From JANLSE01 sp038214135 (lineage in GTDB: Bacteria; Chloroflexota; Chloroflexia; Chloroflexales; Roseiflexaceae), in assembly GCA_038214135.1 (NCBI GenBank), contig JBBQSD010000149.1, forward strand, positions 1 through 14,190: DNA of 14,190 nucleotides, written 5' to 3'. The translations under genes were made by a program, and so were the position numbers. The number at the start of each line of letters is the position of its first letter. Position 1 is the first letter of the stretch. The notes under the pieces were generated by a model, which had not been told where the DNA came from, did not search any database, and worked only from the letters and a program-made list of their open reading frames with translations. This document shows positions 1 through 6,232 of this stretch, in pieces.

Positions 1-1520
1 TCGGCCAACGCCAGGAAGTACTCCGCATGATGTCGTCTTACTTCCTCTTCCATCCCACTCGCCTGTAACTGCACCACGGCAAACTGCCGCACTGGTTCCA
101 ACAAGCGGTAGCGCCGCTGTGCGTGTGCTTCGTCCTGCAACACCAGCGATTTTGCGATCAGATCGTGCAGCATGGGCAGCACCCGTTCGGGTGGGCAGGC
201 CGAACAGATCGCCTGGGCGGCTTCCAGTGTCCAGCCACCGGCAAACACCGCCACGCTGGCCAGCAGCACTTGCTCATCGGGCGCGAGCAAACGGTAGCTC
301 CACACCAACGCGCTATGCATGGTCTGGTGGCGCGGGATGGCCGTGCGGTAGGTATTGGTCAATATCGCCATCTGATTCTGCAACTGGCTAGCGATCTCGG
401 CCAACGGCATGCTCTGCGCTAATGGCGCGGCCAGTTCAAGCGCCAGCGGGATACCATCGAGTTGGCGGCAGATCTGCGCGATGGCGTCAGCATCAGTTGC
501 GCCGATGGTGAATTGATTGATTGCCGATTGCCGCTGCGTGCTGCGTTCGATGATTGCTGCAATCCCATTGGAAGGTGTGCGTGTGCTGGTTGTTTGCAGA
601 TTGGTGGTCGGTATAGGTGTGTGCGTGTGCATGCGTTCGACAAACAGTTGTGCTGCGGCGCTCTTGAGGATCTGCTCTGGTCGCTGTTCACGAACATCGG
701 GCAGGGTCAGTGGCGCAACCGCCGCCGCCACTTCGCCAGGGATGCGTAATGGTTCGCGGCTGGTCGCCAGGATGCGTAAGTGCCAACAGCGTTGCAGCAG
801 ATAGTCGGCCAGTTCCGCACACACCTCGACCAGATGCTCGCAGTTATCGAGGATCAGCAGCAACTGCTTCTCCGTAAGGTATTCTTGCAGCAGGTCGCGT
901 GGCGCACGGCCCGGCTGTTCAGGGATCTGAAATAGTTGCGCAATCGCCTGGGCCACCAGGGCTGGTTGCGCCAGAGCAGCCAATTCAACCAGCCAGATGC
1001 CATCACGGGCGATCTCAGTTGGTGCATGTTTCACAAGATGGATGCCGACCTCCAGCGCCAGGCGGGTCTTGCCCACGCCACCAACCCCGGTCAGCGTCAC
1101 CAGCCGGTGCGTTTGAATCAATGTCGGGATCGCGTCCAGTTCCGCATCCCGCCCAACAAAGCTGGTCAGCGGTGCCGGCAGATTGGTGCGGATGGCGGTT
1201 CGGATCGGCAATGGAACAGTTGGTTGGTTGGTGGTGTTGGGCACCGGATCAGCGGTTTGGGTTAGTGGCAACGCAGGCAAATGATCAGCTGGAAGTTCGC
1301 CACGAGCCACCTGCACAAACGTGGGATGGTGGGATGGCGGCAGGTGCAGACGTTCGGCCAGCAGGAGCGCCAATTGTTGGGATGGCCGCCGCTCATCCGA
1401 TTCGATCTTGCGCAGGGTAATGGCGGCGCAGCCAACCAGCGCGGCCAATTCCGTACGCTGCAACCGCAGCTCCTTGCGGCGTTTGATCAGCCACTGGCCG
1501 AATGAGTGATCGTAGGCCAT
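1..1520 (-). CDS. XRE-type HTH + NB-ARC/AAA ATPase transcriptional regulator (3' end beyond window)
   Basis: Open frame read on the minus strand from ATG at 1518-1520 to the left edge (about 506 residues seen; no stop in the window). AAGGGG at 1528-1533 lies 7 bases before this ATG and supports the start. Residues 5-62 look like a Cro/C1-type helix-turn-helix (GQWLIKRRKELRLQRTELA, then CAAITLRKIESDERRPS). A linker leads to an NB-ARC-like ATPase: SFVGRDAEL entry, P-loop GVGGVGKT at about 145-152, Walker B LLLILDNCEH at about 220-229, ATSREPL at about 252-258, and GIPLALELAA at about 356-365. Members of this family usually continue into TPR-type repeats, which would lie outside the window. The role is inferred to be ATP-dependent, signal-responsive transcription control in the cytoplasm; the target is unknown. 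One oddity is a Thr/Pro-rich stretch (about 297-340) between the VERM and ICRQLDG motifs. It is transcribed away from the methyltransferase gene at 1919. Confidence 0.9.
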   Translation of the reverse strand, partial: MAYDHSFGQWLIKRRKELRLQRTELAALVGCAAITLRKIESDERRPSQQLALLLAERLHLPPSHHPTFVQVARGELPADHLPALPLTQTADPVPNTTNQPTVPLPIRTAIRTNLPAPLTSFVGRDAELDAIPTLIQTHRLVTLTGVGGVGKTRLALEVGIHLVKHAPTEIARDGIWLVELAALAQPALVAQAIAQLFQIPEQPGRAPRDLLQEYLTEKQLLLILDNCEHLVEVCAELADYLLQRCWHLRILATSREPLRIPGEVAAAVAPLTLPDVREQRPEQILKSAAAQLFVERMHTHTPIPTTNLQTTSTRTPSNGIAAIIERSTQRQSAINQFTIGATDADAIAQICRQLDGIPLALELAAPLAQSMPLAEIASQLQNQMAILTNTYRTAIPRHQTMHSALVWSYRLLAPDEQVLLASVAVFAGGWTLEAAQAICSACPPERVLPMLHDLIAKSLVLQDEAHAQRRYRLLEPVRQFAVVQLQASGMEEEVRRHHAEYFLALA

Positions 1521-1613
1521 GTATGGTCCCCTTGCCGCAGGCTGATGGACTTTAACAAATGAATCGGGGATGGTCACCTCTACGCTCTCGCGGGCTGAAG
1601 CCACGCGGCTATA

Positions 1614-1681
1614 ACCATTCCCTTGCCGCAACCATTCCCTTGCCGCAATCATTCCCTTGCCGCAACCATTCCCTTGCCGCA
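1614..1681. repeat. 17-bp tandem repeat, four units
   Basis: Four head-to-tail 17-bp units of the form ACCATTCCCTTGCCGCA lie at 1614-1630, 1631-1647, 1648-1664 (one C-to-T change) and 1665-1681. A partial related copy (CCCCTTGCCGCAGGCTGA) at 1528-1545 supplies the Shine-Dalgarno of the minus-strand regulator. The last unit runs straight into the hairpin repeat at 1677. Read on the minus strand, every unit contains AAGGGAATGG. Confidence 0.9.
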
Positions 1682-1754
1682 GGCTTCAGCCTGCGGATGG
1701 AAGGGCATGCCTTGTTTCCCGATGATTTCGTCAATCTTCATCAGCCTGCGGATT
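1677..1754 (+). repeat. Dispersed 78-bp repeat with perfect 8-bp hairpin (copy A)
   Basis: The unit begins with a perfect palindrome, CCGCAGGC-TTCA-GCCTGCGG (1677-1696), and ends near a second CAGCCTGCGG (1742-1751). A copy of the same length and orientation lies at 7340-7417. Between the two hairpin-related ends the copies share scattered identity (TGGA, GCA, TGC, CAAT, ATCAGCCTGCG). A degenerate relative, CGCGGGCTGAAGCC-A-CGCG, lies at 1589-1607. This is a REP-like intergenic repeat. No coding function is seen. Confidence 0.8.
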
Positions 1755-1820
1755 CTGGTGTTGTGTTGGGCAAGTATAGCACACCACCGAATATCAGTAT
1801 CACATCCTGTAACACAATCT

Positions 1821-1848
1821 GTATCCCTACCACACCGTGCAGGGATAC
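1821..1848. promoter_or_regulatory. 28-bp inverted repeat, candidate operator upstream of the methyltransferase
   Basis: Perfect 8-bp arms GTATCCCT (1821-1828) and AGGGATAC (1841-1848) are separated by 12 bases, so the arm centres are 20 bp apart, about two helical turns. It lies 70 bases before the methyltransferase start and is free of the nearby REP-type repeats. This geometry suits a dimeric repressor or activator, though an RNA hairpin is also possible. The regulator is not identified. Confidence 0.45.
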
Positions 1849-1918
1849 CCATAGGCCGAGCATGTCTGCTTACATGATTGCATCCCAAACGCACAGCCGA
1901 TATTATAAGGAGTACAGC

Positions 1919-2974
1919 ATGGCGATCAACGAAGCAGTTTTGAACGCATTGTTGGGCAAGATGGTCACTGAGTTGGGTGCTGCCGTTGTTGGGGCGAGTG
2001 TAATCCTTGGCGATCAGCTGGGGCTGTACAAGGCTCTGGCGGCGCATGGCCGATCAACTTCGACGCAGTTAGCAGAGCGCACTGGTACCGCCGAGCGCTA
2101 TGTGCGCGAGTGGCTCTCTAATCAGGCAGCCTCTGGTTATATCGAATATGCTGCGGACACAAACACGTTCCATATCACGCCCGAACAGGCCATGGTGTTT
2201 GCAAACGCGGATAGCCCAGTCAATCTGACTGGTGGTTACTACATGCTCCAATCAATCTATGCCGACGTACCGCGCATGCACGAGGCCTTTCGGACTGGTA
2301 AGGGTATGGGCTGGGGCGATCACTGTAACTGCCTGTTCTGCGGGGTGGCGAAGTTCTTCGGCCCTGGTTACCGCGCCAACCTGATCTCGGGCTGGTTGCC
2401 ACAACTGGAGGGCGTGGTCGCCAAGCTGAGTGCCGGTGGGAAGGTCGCTGATGTCGGTTGCGGCCATGGTATCTCGACTGTCACGATGGCGCGGGCATTC
2501 CCCAACAGCCATTTCTTCGGCTTCGACTACCATCCAGAATCGATTGAGCAGGCGCGTGCATTGGCCAAAGAAGAAGGCCTAGCCAATGTGACCTTCGAGG
2601 TTGCGCTGGCCAAAGAGTACCCCGGCACGAACTACGACTTTGTGACAACCTTCGATTGCCTACACGACATGGGCGATCCGGTCGGCGCTTCGGCGCATAT
2701 TCGCGAGACGCTCAACGCTAATGGCAATTGGATGATCGTCGAGCCAATGGCCCAGGATGACCTGAGCGGCAACCTGAACCCAGTTGGCCGGATCTACTAT
2801 GCAGGCTCAACAATGGTCTGCCTGCCAACATCGCTCAGCCAGGAAGTTGGGCTTGGGCTTGGCGCACAGGCCGGCGAGAAACGATTGCGTGAGGTGGTGA
2901 CGAAGGGCGGCTTCAGCCGCTTCCGGCGCGCCAGCGAAACGCCATTCAACCTGATCCTTGAGGCACGCCCGTAG
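1919..2974 (+). CDS. Class I SAM-dependent methyltransferase with N-terminal winged helix (Rv2258c-like)
   Basis: 351 residues. The frame is open further upstream, but ATG 1919 is chosen because AAGGAG (1907-1912) sits 6 bases before it and the upstream codons translate repeat DNA. Residues 1-100 form a winged-helix-like dimerisation region (LGLYKAL, TSTQLAERTGTAERYVREWL, GYIEY). Residues about 150-351 carry the Rossmann-like methyltransferase fold: motif I VADVGCGHGIST (176-187), acidic GFDYHPESI (201-209), FDCLHDMGDP (245-254), and VEPMAQD (274-280). It probably methylates a small molecule using SAM; the substrate is unknown. A Cys cluster (C136, C138, C141 in DHCNCLFC) follows GWG and may be a metal or redox feature. 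TTGCAT-N17-TATTAT (1878-1906) resembles a promoter, but its -10 abuts the Shine-Dalgarno, so transcription from it would leave almost no leader. A terminator-like hairpin follows at 2996. Confidence 0.92.
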   Translation: MAINEAVLNALLGKMVTELGAAVVGASVILGDQLGLYKALAAHGRSTSTQLAERTGTAERYVREWLSNQAASGYIEYAADTNTFHITPEQAMVFANADSPVNLTGGYYMLQSIYADVPRMHEAFRTGKGMGWGDHCNCLFCGVAKFFGPGYRANLISGWLPQLEGVVAKLSAGGKVADVGCGHGISTVTMARAFPNSHFFGFDYHPESIEQARALAKEEGLANVTFEVALAKEYPGTNYDFVTTFDCLHDMGDPVGASAHIRETLNANGNWMIVEPMAQDDLSGNLNPVGRIYYAGSTMVCLPTSLSQEVGLGLGAQAGEKRLREVVTKGGFSRFRRASETPFNLILEARP

Positions 2975-2995
2975 CGAACCCTTGGGCGAATTGTG

Positions 2996-3035
2996 TGCCT
3001 GCTGTAGCTCGAACGAGCTGCGGCAGGCATTTCTG
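2996..3035 (+). terminator. Terminator-like hairpin after the methyltransferase gene
   Basis: Arms TGCCTGC (2996-3002) with GCAGGCA (3023-3029), and AGCTCG (3006-3011) with CGAGCT (3014-3019). The intervening TGT and GCG can pair through G-C and two G-U pairs, so the whole RNA stem can close over AA. TTTCTGTGT follows, a short and interrupted T run. It lies 22 bases after the stop codon. It is a plausible intrinsic terminator, but the weak T tract lowers confidence. Confidence 0.6.
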
Positions 3036-3212
3036 TGTCTGTCTAATGATGGGTGGGTTGGGCGCACACGACGAGGAGTTCTTCAAACGCGGATATGCCC
3101 CTCAGCAGCGCGAACGTGGGATTTTCATCGAGCCGTGCATACCAGTGCCCCCCATAACAGGATGGCTTGACCCTCCGACGTATGATCGGCAAGCACCTTC
3201 ATTCATTCGCAC
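3036..3212. other. Intergenic stretch without a supported gene
   Basis: Between the hairpin and the SDR promoter no open frame has a ribosome binding site or a recognisable domain. A plus-strand frame reads DEEFFKRGYAPQQRERGIF around 3070-3126. It looks protein-like but has no start signal and stops at 3216, so it may be a relic or chance. Confidence 0.5.
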
Positions 3213-3242
3213 TTGACAAGTGACCTTTTGGTAACGTATAAT
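3213..3242 (+). promoter_or_regulatory. Near-consensus sigma-70-type promoter for the SDR gene
   Basis: TTGACA (3213-3218) and TATAAT (3237-3242) are separated by 18 bases. Both hexamers match the consensus exactly. The expected start, near 3249-3250, gives a leader of about 50 bases before ATG 3302. Confidence 0.85.
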
Positions 3243-3267
3243 AGATTATGTGACTTAATGGTCACTT
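3218..3267 (+). promoter_or_regulatory. Two tandem 20-bp palindromic operators overlapping the SDR promoter
   Basis: O1 (3218-3237, AAGTGACCTTTTGGTAACGT) and O2 (3248-3267, ATGTGACTTAATGGTCACTT) agree at 14 of 20 positions and share a GTGAC-N6-GT(A/C)AC palindromic core. Their centres are 30 bp apart, about three helical turns. O1 fills the -35/-10 spacer and O2 covers the predicted transcription start. The outer arms ACAAGTGACC (3216-3225) and GGTCACTTGT (3260-3269) also form a perfect 10-bp inverted repeat. The placement implies repression by a dimeric regulator. An HxlR- or TetR-type protein is a guess, and no gene for it is seen next to the site. Confidence 0.75.
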
Positions 3268-3301
3268 GTTGCATATTCGGATAGATAGAAGGAGCTTCGC
3301 G

Positions 3302-4075
3302 ATGCTGACAGGTAAGAATGCAATCATATTCGCTGCGACGGGTGGTATTGGCAATCAGGTGGCTCGGACATTTGCCCGCGAGGGTGCTCGTGTTTTTATC
3401 TCAGGTCGTAGTGCCAAGTCAATCAATCGGCTGGCCGATCAGATCCATGCCGATGGTGGGATCGTCAGTGCTGCGGTGGTCGATGCCACCGATCCAGCCG
3501 CCGTACAAGCGTATGTCGATACCGTGGCCGCTGAGGCAGGGCAGATCGATGCCACATTCAATGCCATCGGCCAGGCACCAAGCGCACTGGGCTACCCAGC
3601 TCCATCAACCGAGCAGAGCATGGAGGATTTCTTTAAGCCACTGAATATCATTCTTGGCTCAACCTTCCTGACCTCGCGGACTGTTGGGGCGCACATGATC
3701 CGCCAGGGCAGCGGATCGATCATCACGCTCTCGGCCACCCTGAGTGTGATGACAGCGCCACTAATGGCTGGTATTAGCGCAACCTGTAGCGCAATTGAGG
3801 GCCTGACTCGCTCGCTGGCTGGTGAGTTTGGATTGGCCAATGTTCGAGTGAATTGTGTGCGTGGTAATGCAATGGTGGAGACGCGCACAATCCAGGAGAC
3901 GGGCGCTGGCTATGTTCGATTGGGCTACAGCCTGCCAATGGCGATTCCGCCACTTGGTCGGCCAATTACTATCGGCGAGACGGCGGCCACCGCCGCCTTT
4001 TTAGCCTCAGATGCATCCAGTGGCATTACTGGCTCGGTGCTGACGGTCTCAGCTGGTGCGTTTCCAGTCGGCTAG
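3302..4075 (+). CDS. SDR-fold protein lacking the catalytic Tyr and Lys
   Basis: 257 residues. ATG 3302 is chosen over upstream in-frame codons because AGAAGGAG (3287-3294) sits 7 bases before it. A Rossmann fold of the classical SDR type is evident: AATGGIG (residues 11-17), ISGRS with Arg36 suggesting NADP(H), VVDATD (59-64), NAIG (87-90) in place of NNAG, Asn115 in PLNIILG, and Ser144 in TLSAT. The helix that normally carries YxxxK reads ISATCSAIEGLTRSLA, so Tyr becomes Ile158 and Lys becomes Cys162. The first Gly of TGxxxGxG is also Ala11. The C-terminal RP-IT-GETAATAAFLASDASSGITGSVLTVSAG pattern is normal for the family. Ordinary SDR oxidoreduction is therefore doubtful; it may bind a nucleotide as a sensor, bind a ligand, or use other chemistry. 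It stands alone, with its own promoter and double operator. Confidence 0.92.
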   Translation: MLTGKNAIIFAATGGIGNQVARTFAREGARVFISGRSAKSINRLADQIHADGGIVSAAVVDATDPAAVQAYVDTVAAEAGQIDATFNAIGQAPSALGYPAPSTEQSMEDFFKPLNIILGSTFLTSRTVGAHMIRQGSGSIITLSATLSVMTAPLMAGISATCSAIEGLTRSLAGEFGLANVRVNCVRGNAMVETRTIQETGAGYVRLGYSLPMAIPPLGRPITIGETAATAAFLASDASSGITGSVLTVSAGAFPVG

Positions 4076-4180
4076 ACGAGTTGCAACTGCGAAGGGACCC
4101 GATCCAGCTACTTCTACAGATCGCTGCTGTTTCCGTACGAAATCTGCGAAATCTGCGGATTATATTGGTAGAAATAGTGA

Positions 4181-4305
4181 TATAGCAATCCTACCGGATT
4201 TGTAAAAAAGGGGCGGGGAGATTTCTTTCGGGACACCCAGAGGGTACCCGGCCCCAAGCCCCGCTTTGCGCGACGCGCCTTTACAACTCAAATAGGAATG
4301 CTATA
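4181..4305. mobile_element. MITE-like element, 125 bp, with 26-bp imperfect terminal inverted repeats
   Basis: The left end (4181-4206) starts TATAGCAATCCTA and ends TTTGTAAA. The reverse complement of the right end (4280-4305) starts TATAGCATTCCTA and ends GTTGTAAA. The ends agree at 21 of 26 positions. The interior is GC-rich and can also fold (GGGGCGGGG near 4210 against CCCC-AAG-CCCCGC near 4252-4265). It has no coding capacity. TA at both tips suggests mobilisation by a TA-targeting transposase (IS630/mariner type), which is inference. It lies between two convergent genes. Confidence 0.65.
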
Positions 4306-4340
4306 GGAGGACGATAGCATAGCTATCGTCCTCCCGTTTT
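4306..4340. terminator. Perfect 13-bp hairpin between convergent genes
   Basis: GGAGGACGATAGC (4306-4318), loop ATA, GCTATCGTCCTCC (4322-4334). On the plus strand it is followed by CGTTTTG; on the minus strand there is no clean T run. It lies between the stops of the plus-strand SDR gene (4075) and the minus-strand protease gene (4373), so it could serve both directions. It starts at the base after the MITE right end. Confidence 0.55.
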
Positions 4341-4372
4341 GTGCAATATTACTGCGTTGACGAAAAGCTACA

Positions 4373-5947
4373 TCAGCGTGTTTTCGTGCGCGGTGGTGTC
4401 TGCGAAGCTCGCGCTGTCGACCACTTGGCTGTCGACCATTTCGCCGTTGACCACTTGGCCGTCGACCACTTGGCCGTCGAGGATGCCGAATTCCATGTCG
4501 CTGGGAGGCTGCCATCATTGTTCAGGGCGCTAATCGTGATACCCTGGTTTGCGGGCAGGATTGTGTTTGTGTCAACAGCCTTTTTGATATTCAGCTCGCC
4601 AGCACCTGTTTGCGCTGAGTTGCCGAATACACGCGCAGTTGCCTTCAGGCGATACTTGACTTGATCGGGTGTGAGGCTAGGATTAGATTGAATCAGCAGT
4701 GCGACCGCTCCAGAAACCACTGGTGCCGCCACCGACGTGCCCGACATCGTAAAGTTTTGGGCACCACTTATGCCTGGGGTTACATTACCAGGGTACTGCT
4801 GCGCCAAATAGCTGTTTGGCACCGCTAGTGGTGCTGTCAGGCTCACACCAGGGGCAACCAGATCAGGCTTTGTAATGCCATCAACTGTAACGCCATAGCT
4901 CGACCAACTCGGCATCGTATCATCAGATGGGTCGCTTGTGGCCTTATCGTCTGCAGCACCGACGGTGATAACGAATGGGTCGTTGGCTGGCGCAGCCAGT
5001 GAACCAGCGCCACCATTGCCAGCAGCAACCACAACAACAATTCCATTGAACCAAAGTACCTCAGCTGCAGCACTCAATACACTCACATGGTACGATTCAA
5101 TCACACTATCGGTCAGCGAGATATTGACTACCCGAATATTGTAGGTTGCACGGTTCTCATAGATCCATTGCATTCCAGCAACCATTGAGGATGTTGATGC
5201 TGTGCCCTGGTTGAGATCATCACTGACCTTGACATTGATAATATTGGCGCGTGGTGCAATCCCGATAAAGGTACCATTCGATTGGCCGCCACTACCAGCA
5301 ATGATTGCAGCAACCTGATTCCCATGCCCGTACATATCATAGCTTGATTGATTCCAGCCATTGTTGTAGGATACTCTGGCAACAATCCGGTTCTTCCAGG
5401 TGACATTATCATACAGATCCTGGTTATCGTTGACGCCGCTATCCAGCACTGCGATACCGATGCCCTGGCCGCGGTTCTGCGCCGATCCATTCCACACCAG
5501 ATCGGCACCAATCGTCTGTGGGTAGGCAGCCTGCAATTTGACGGGATCGATACAGTTTGTGCCGGTGCAGGCATGCTTCACAAGCGGTGTATCAAGTGAA
5601 ATCCAATGGATTCCAGCGTTCAGGGCCAGTGCTGGAATGCTGCCCGCCTGTAATTTGGCAGCAAATCCATTGACAATCGGTAGATCGATGGTGATCAGGC
5701 CGCCCATATGGACGATCTGATCTTCGATCACCCGATCATGGCTGGTTTTCTGAATAATCACGGACACAATGCTACTTGGCTGTGTGGCGGCCAGTTCGAG
5801 TAACAGTGGGTTTGCCCGTGGTGCTGCATTCATGCTAGCAGGCTGGGCAGTGATCGATAAACCGCACGCCAGCAATCCAATGATGAAGAATACCCGGTAC
5901 AACAATGTACGATGAAGCATTAGCCCAGGCGAAGCAGTGCTGTACAT
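4373..5947 (-). CDS. Secreted subtilisin-like serine protease (peptidase S8) with I9-like propeptide and STAKW repeat tail
   Basis: 524 residues. Start ATG 5945-5947 has AAAGGA (5955-5960) 7 bases upstream. A signal peptide spans about 1-36, with hydrophobic core FFIIGLLACGLSI and possible cleavage after AQPA. An I9-like propeptide covers about 58-123 (VSVIIQ, GGLITIDLPIVNGFAAKL, IHWISLDTPLVK). The catalytic domain covers about 150-455: Asp169 (AVLDSGV), His208 (YGHGNQVA), oxyanion Asn311 (AAGNGG) and Ser405 (MSGTSVAAP). The His motif reads HGNQ rather than the usual HGTH, but the catalytic His is kept. The C-terminus (about 484-512) is WNSAS followed by four STAKW units, then a basic tail. 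Its role is extracellular or cell-surface proteolysis after propeptide removal. It is transcribed divergently from the lipoprotein gene at 6233 and has its own promoter with a palindrome. Confidence 0.95.
   Translation of the reverse strand: MYSTASPGLMLHRTLLYRVFFIIGLLACGLSITAQPASMNAAPRANPLLLELAATQPSSIVSVIIQKTSHDRVIEDQIVHMGGLITIDLPIVNGFAAKLQAGSIPALALNAGIHWISLDTPLVKHACTGTNCIDPVKLQAAYPQTIGADLVWNGSAQNRGQGIGIAVLDSGVNDNQDLYDNVTWKNRIVARVSYNNGWNQSSYDMYGHGNQVAAIIAGSGGQSNGTFIGIAPRANIINVKVSDDLNQGTASTSSMVAGMQWIYENRATYNIRVVNISLTDSVIESYHVSVLSAAAEVLWFNGIVVVVAAGNGGAGSLAAPANDPFVITVGAADDKATSDPSDDTMPSWSSYGVTVDGITKPDLVAPGVSLTAPLAVPNSYLAQQYPGNVTPGISGAQNFTMSGTSVAAPVVSGAVALLIQSNPSLTPDQVKYRLKATARVFGNSAQTGAGELNIKKAVDTNTILPANQGITISALNNDGSLPATWNSASSTAKWSTAKWSTAKWSTAKWSTARASQTPPRTKTR
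4421..4480. repeat. 15-bp tandem repeat, four units, inside the protease gene
   Basis: Units at 4421-4435, 4436-4450, 4451-4465 and 4466-4480. The last two are identical (CCACTTGGCCGTCGA) and the second is the most diverged. On the minus strand each unit encodes STAKW. Because 15 is a multiple of three, unit gain or loss keeps the frame. A second frame across the block is also open and reads VDGQVVNGEMVDSQVV. Confidence 0.9.
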
Positions 5948-6046
5948 AGCTCAATCCTTTGAATAGAACGCCGACAAGGATGCAGGAATTGAACAGTCTG
6001 AATCTGTTTCGCCGTTCAGGAACAGATCAGGGCGGTTTGAAACAGT

Positions 6047-6068
6047 GATATGTCATATCATTATACCA
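6047..6068 (-). promoter_or_regulatory. Extended -10 promoter and 13-bp palindrome for the S8 protease gene
   Basis: On the minus strand TGG-TATAAT (6068 to 6060) is an extended -10 element. Only weak -35 candidates lie upstream: TGCTTG with an 18-bp gap, or TTGTTT with a 15-bp gap. Immediately downstream is the palindrome GATATG-T-CATATC (6047-6059), which would cover the transcription start and could be a repressor operator. The leader of about 100 bases also contains ATCTGTT (plus 6002-6008) and AACAGAT (6021-6027), a possible RNA stem. Nothing else is recognised in the 285-base gap between the two divergent genes. Confidence 0.55.
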
Positions 6069-6232
6069 GTTGATGTTACCAAACAAGCAGCATATATGGT
6101 ATGTACGATTGCACTACATATACAATTGGCGCTTGAACTGATAAACTAAATTTCATCTGGAACTTCCAAACGCTATCAATCGTCATCTTTGTAGCTTTAA
6201 TACAGATTCTTGTATTCGATAAGGGGCATGGC

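Noticed and set aside
899..1420. Plus-strand open frame opposite the NB-ARC regulator
   Set aside because: The minus strand encodes clear P-loop and Walker B motifs here; the plus frame is Pro/Gly/Trp-rich and has no start signal.
1614..1681. Possible CRISPR array
   Set aside because: The 17-bp units are directly adjacent with no spacers, so this is a simple tandem repeat.
1559..1918. N-terminal extension of the methyltransferase frame
   Set aside because: It translates the 17-bp tandem repeats and REP hairpin, and the Shine-Dalgarno at 1907-1912 marks ATG 1919 as the start.
2995..3216. 73-codon frame between the methyltransferase and SDR genes
   Set aside because: It begins inside the terminator hairpin and ends inside the SDR promoter; no ribosome binding site. 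A relic cannot be excluded.
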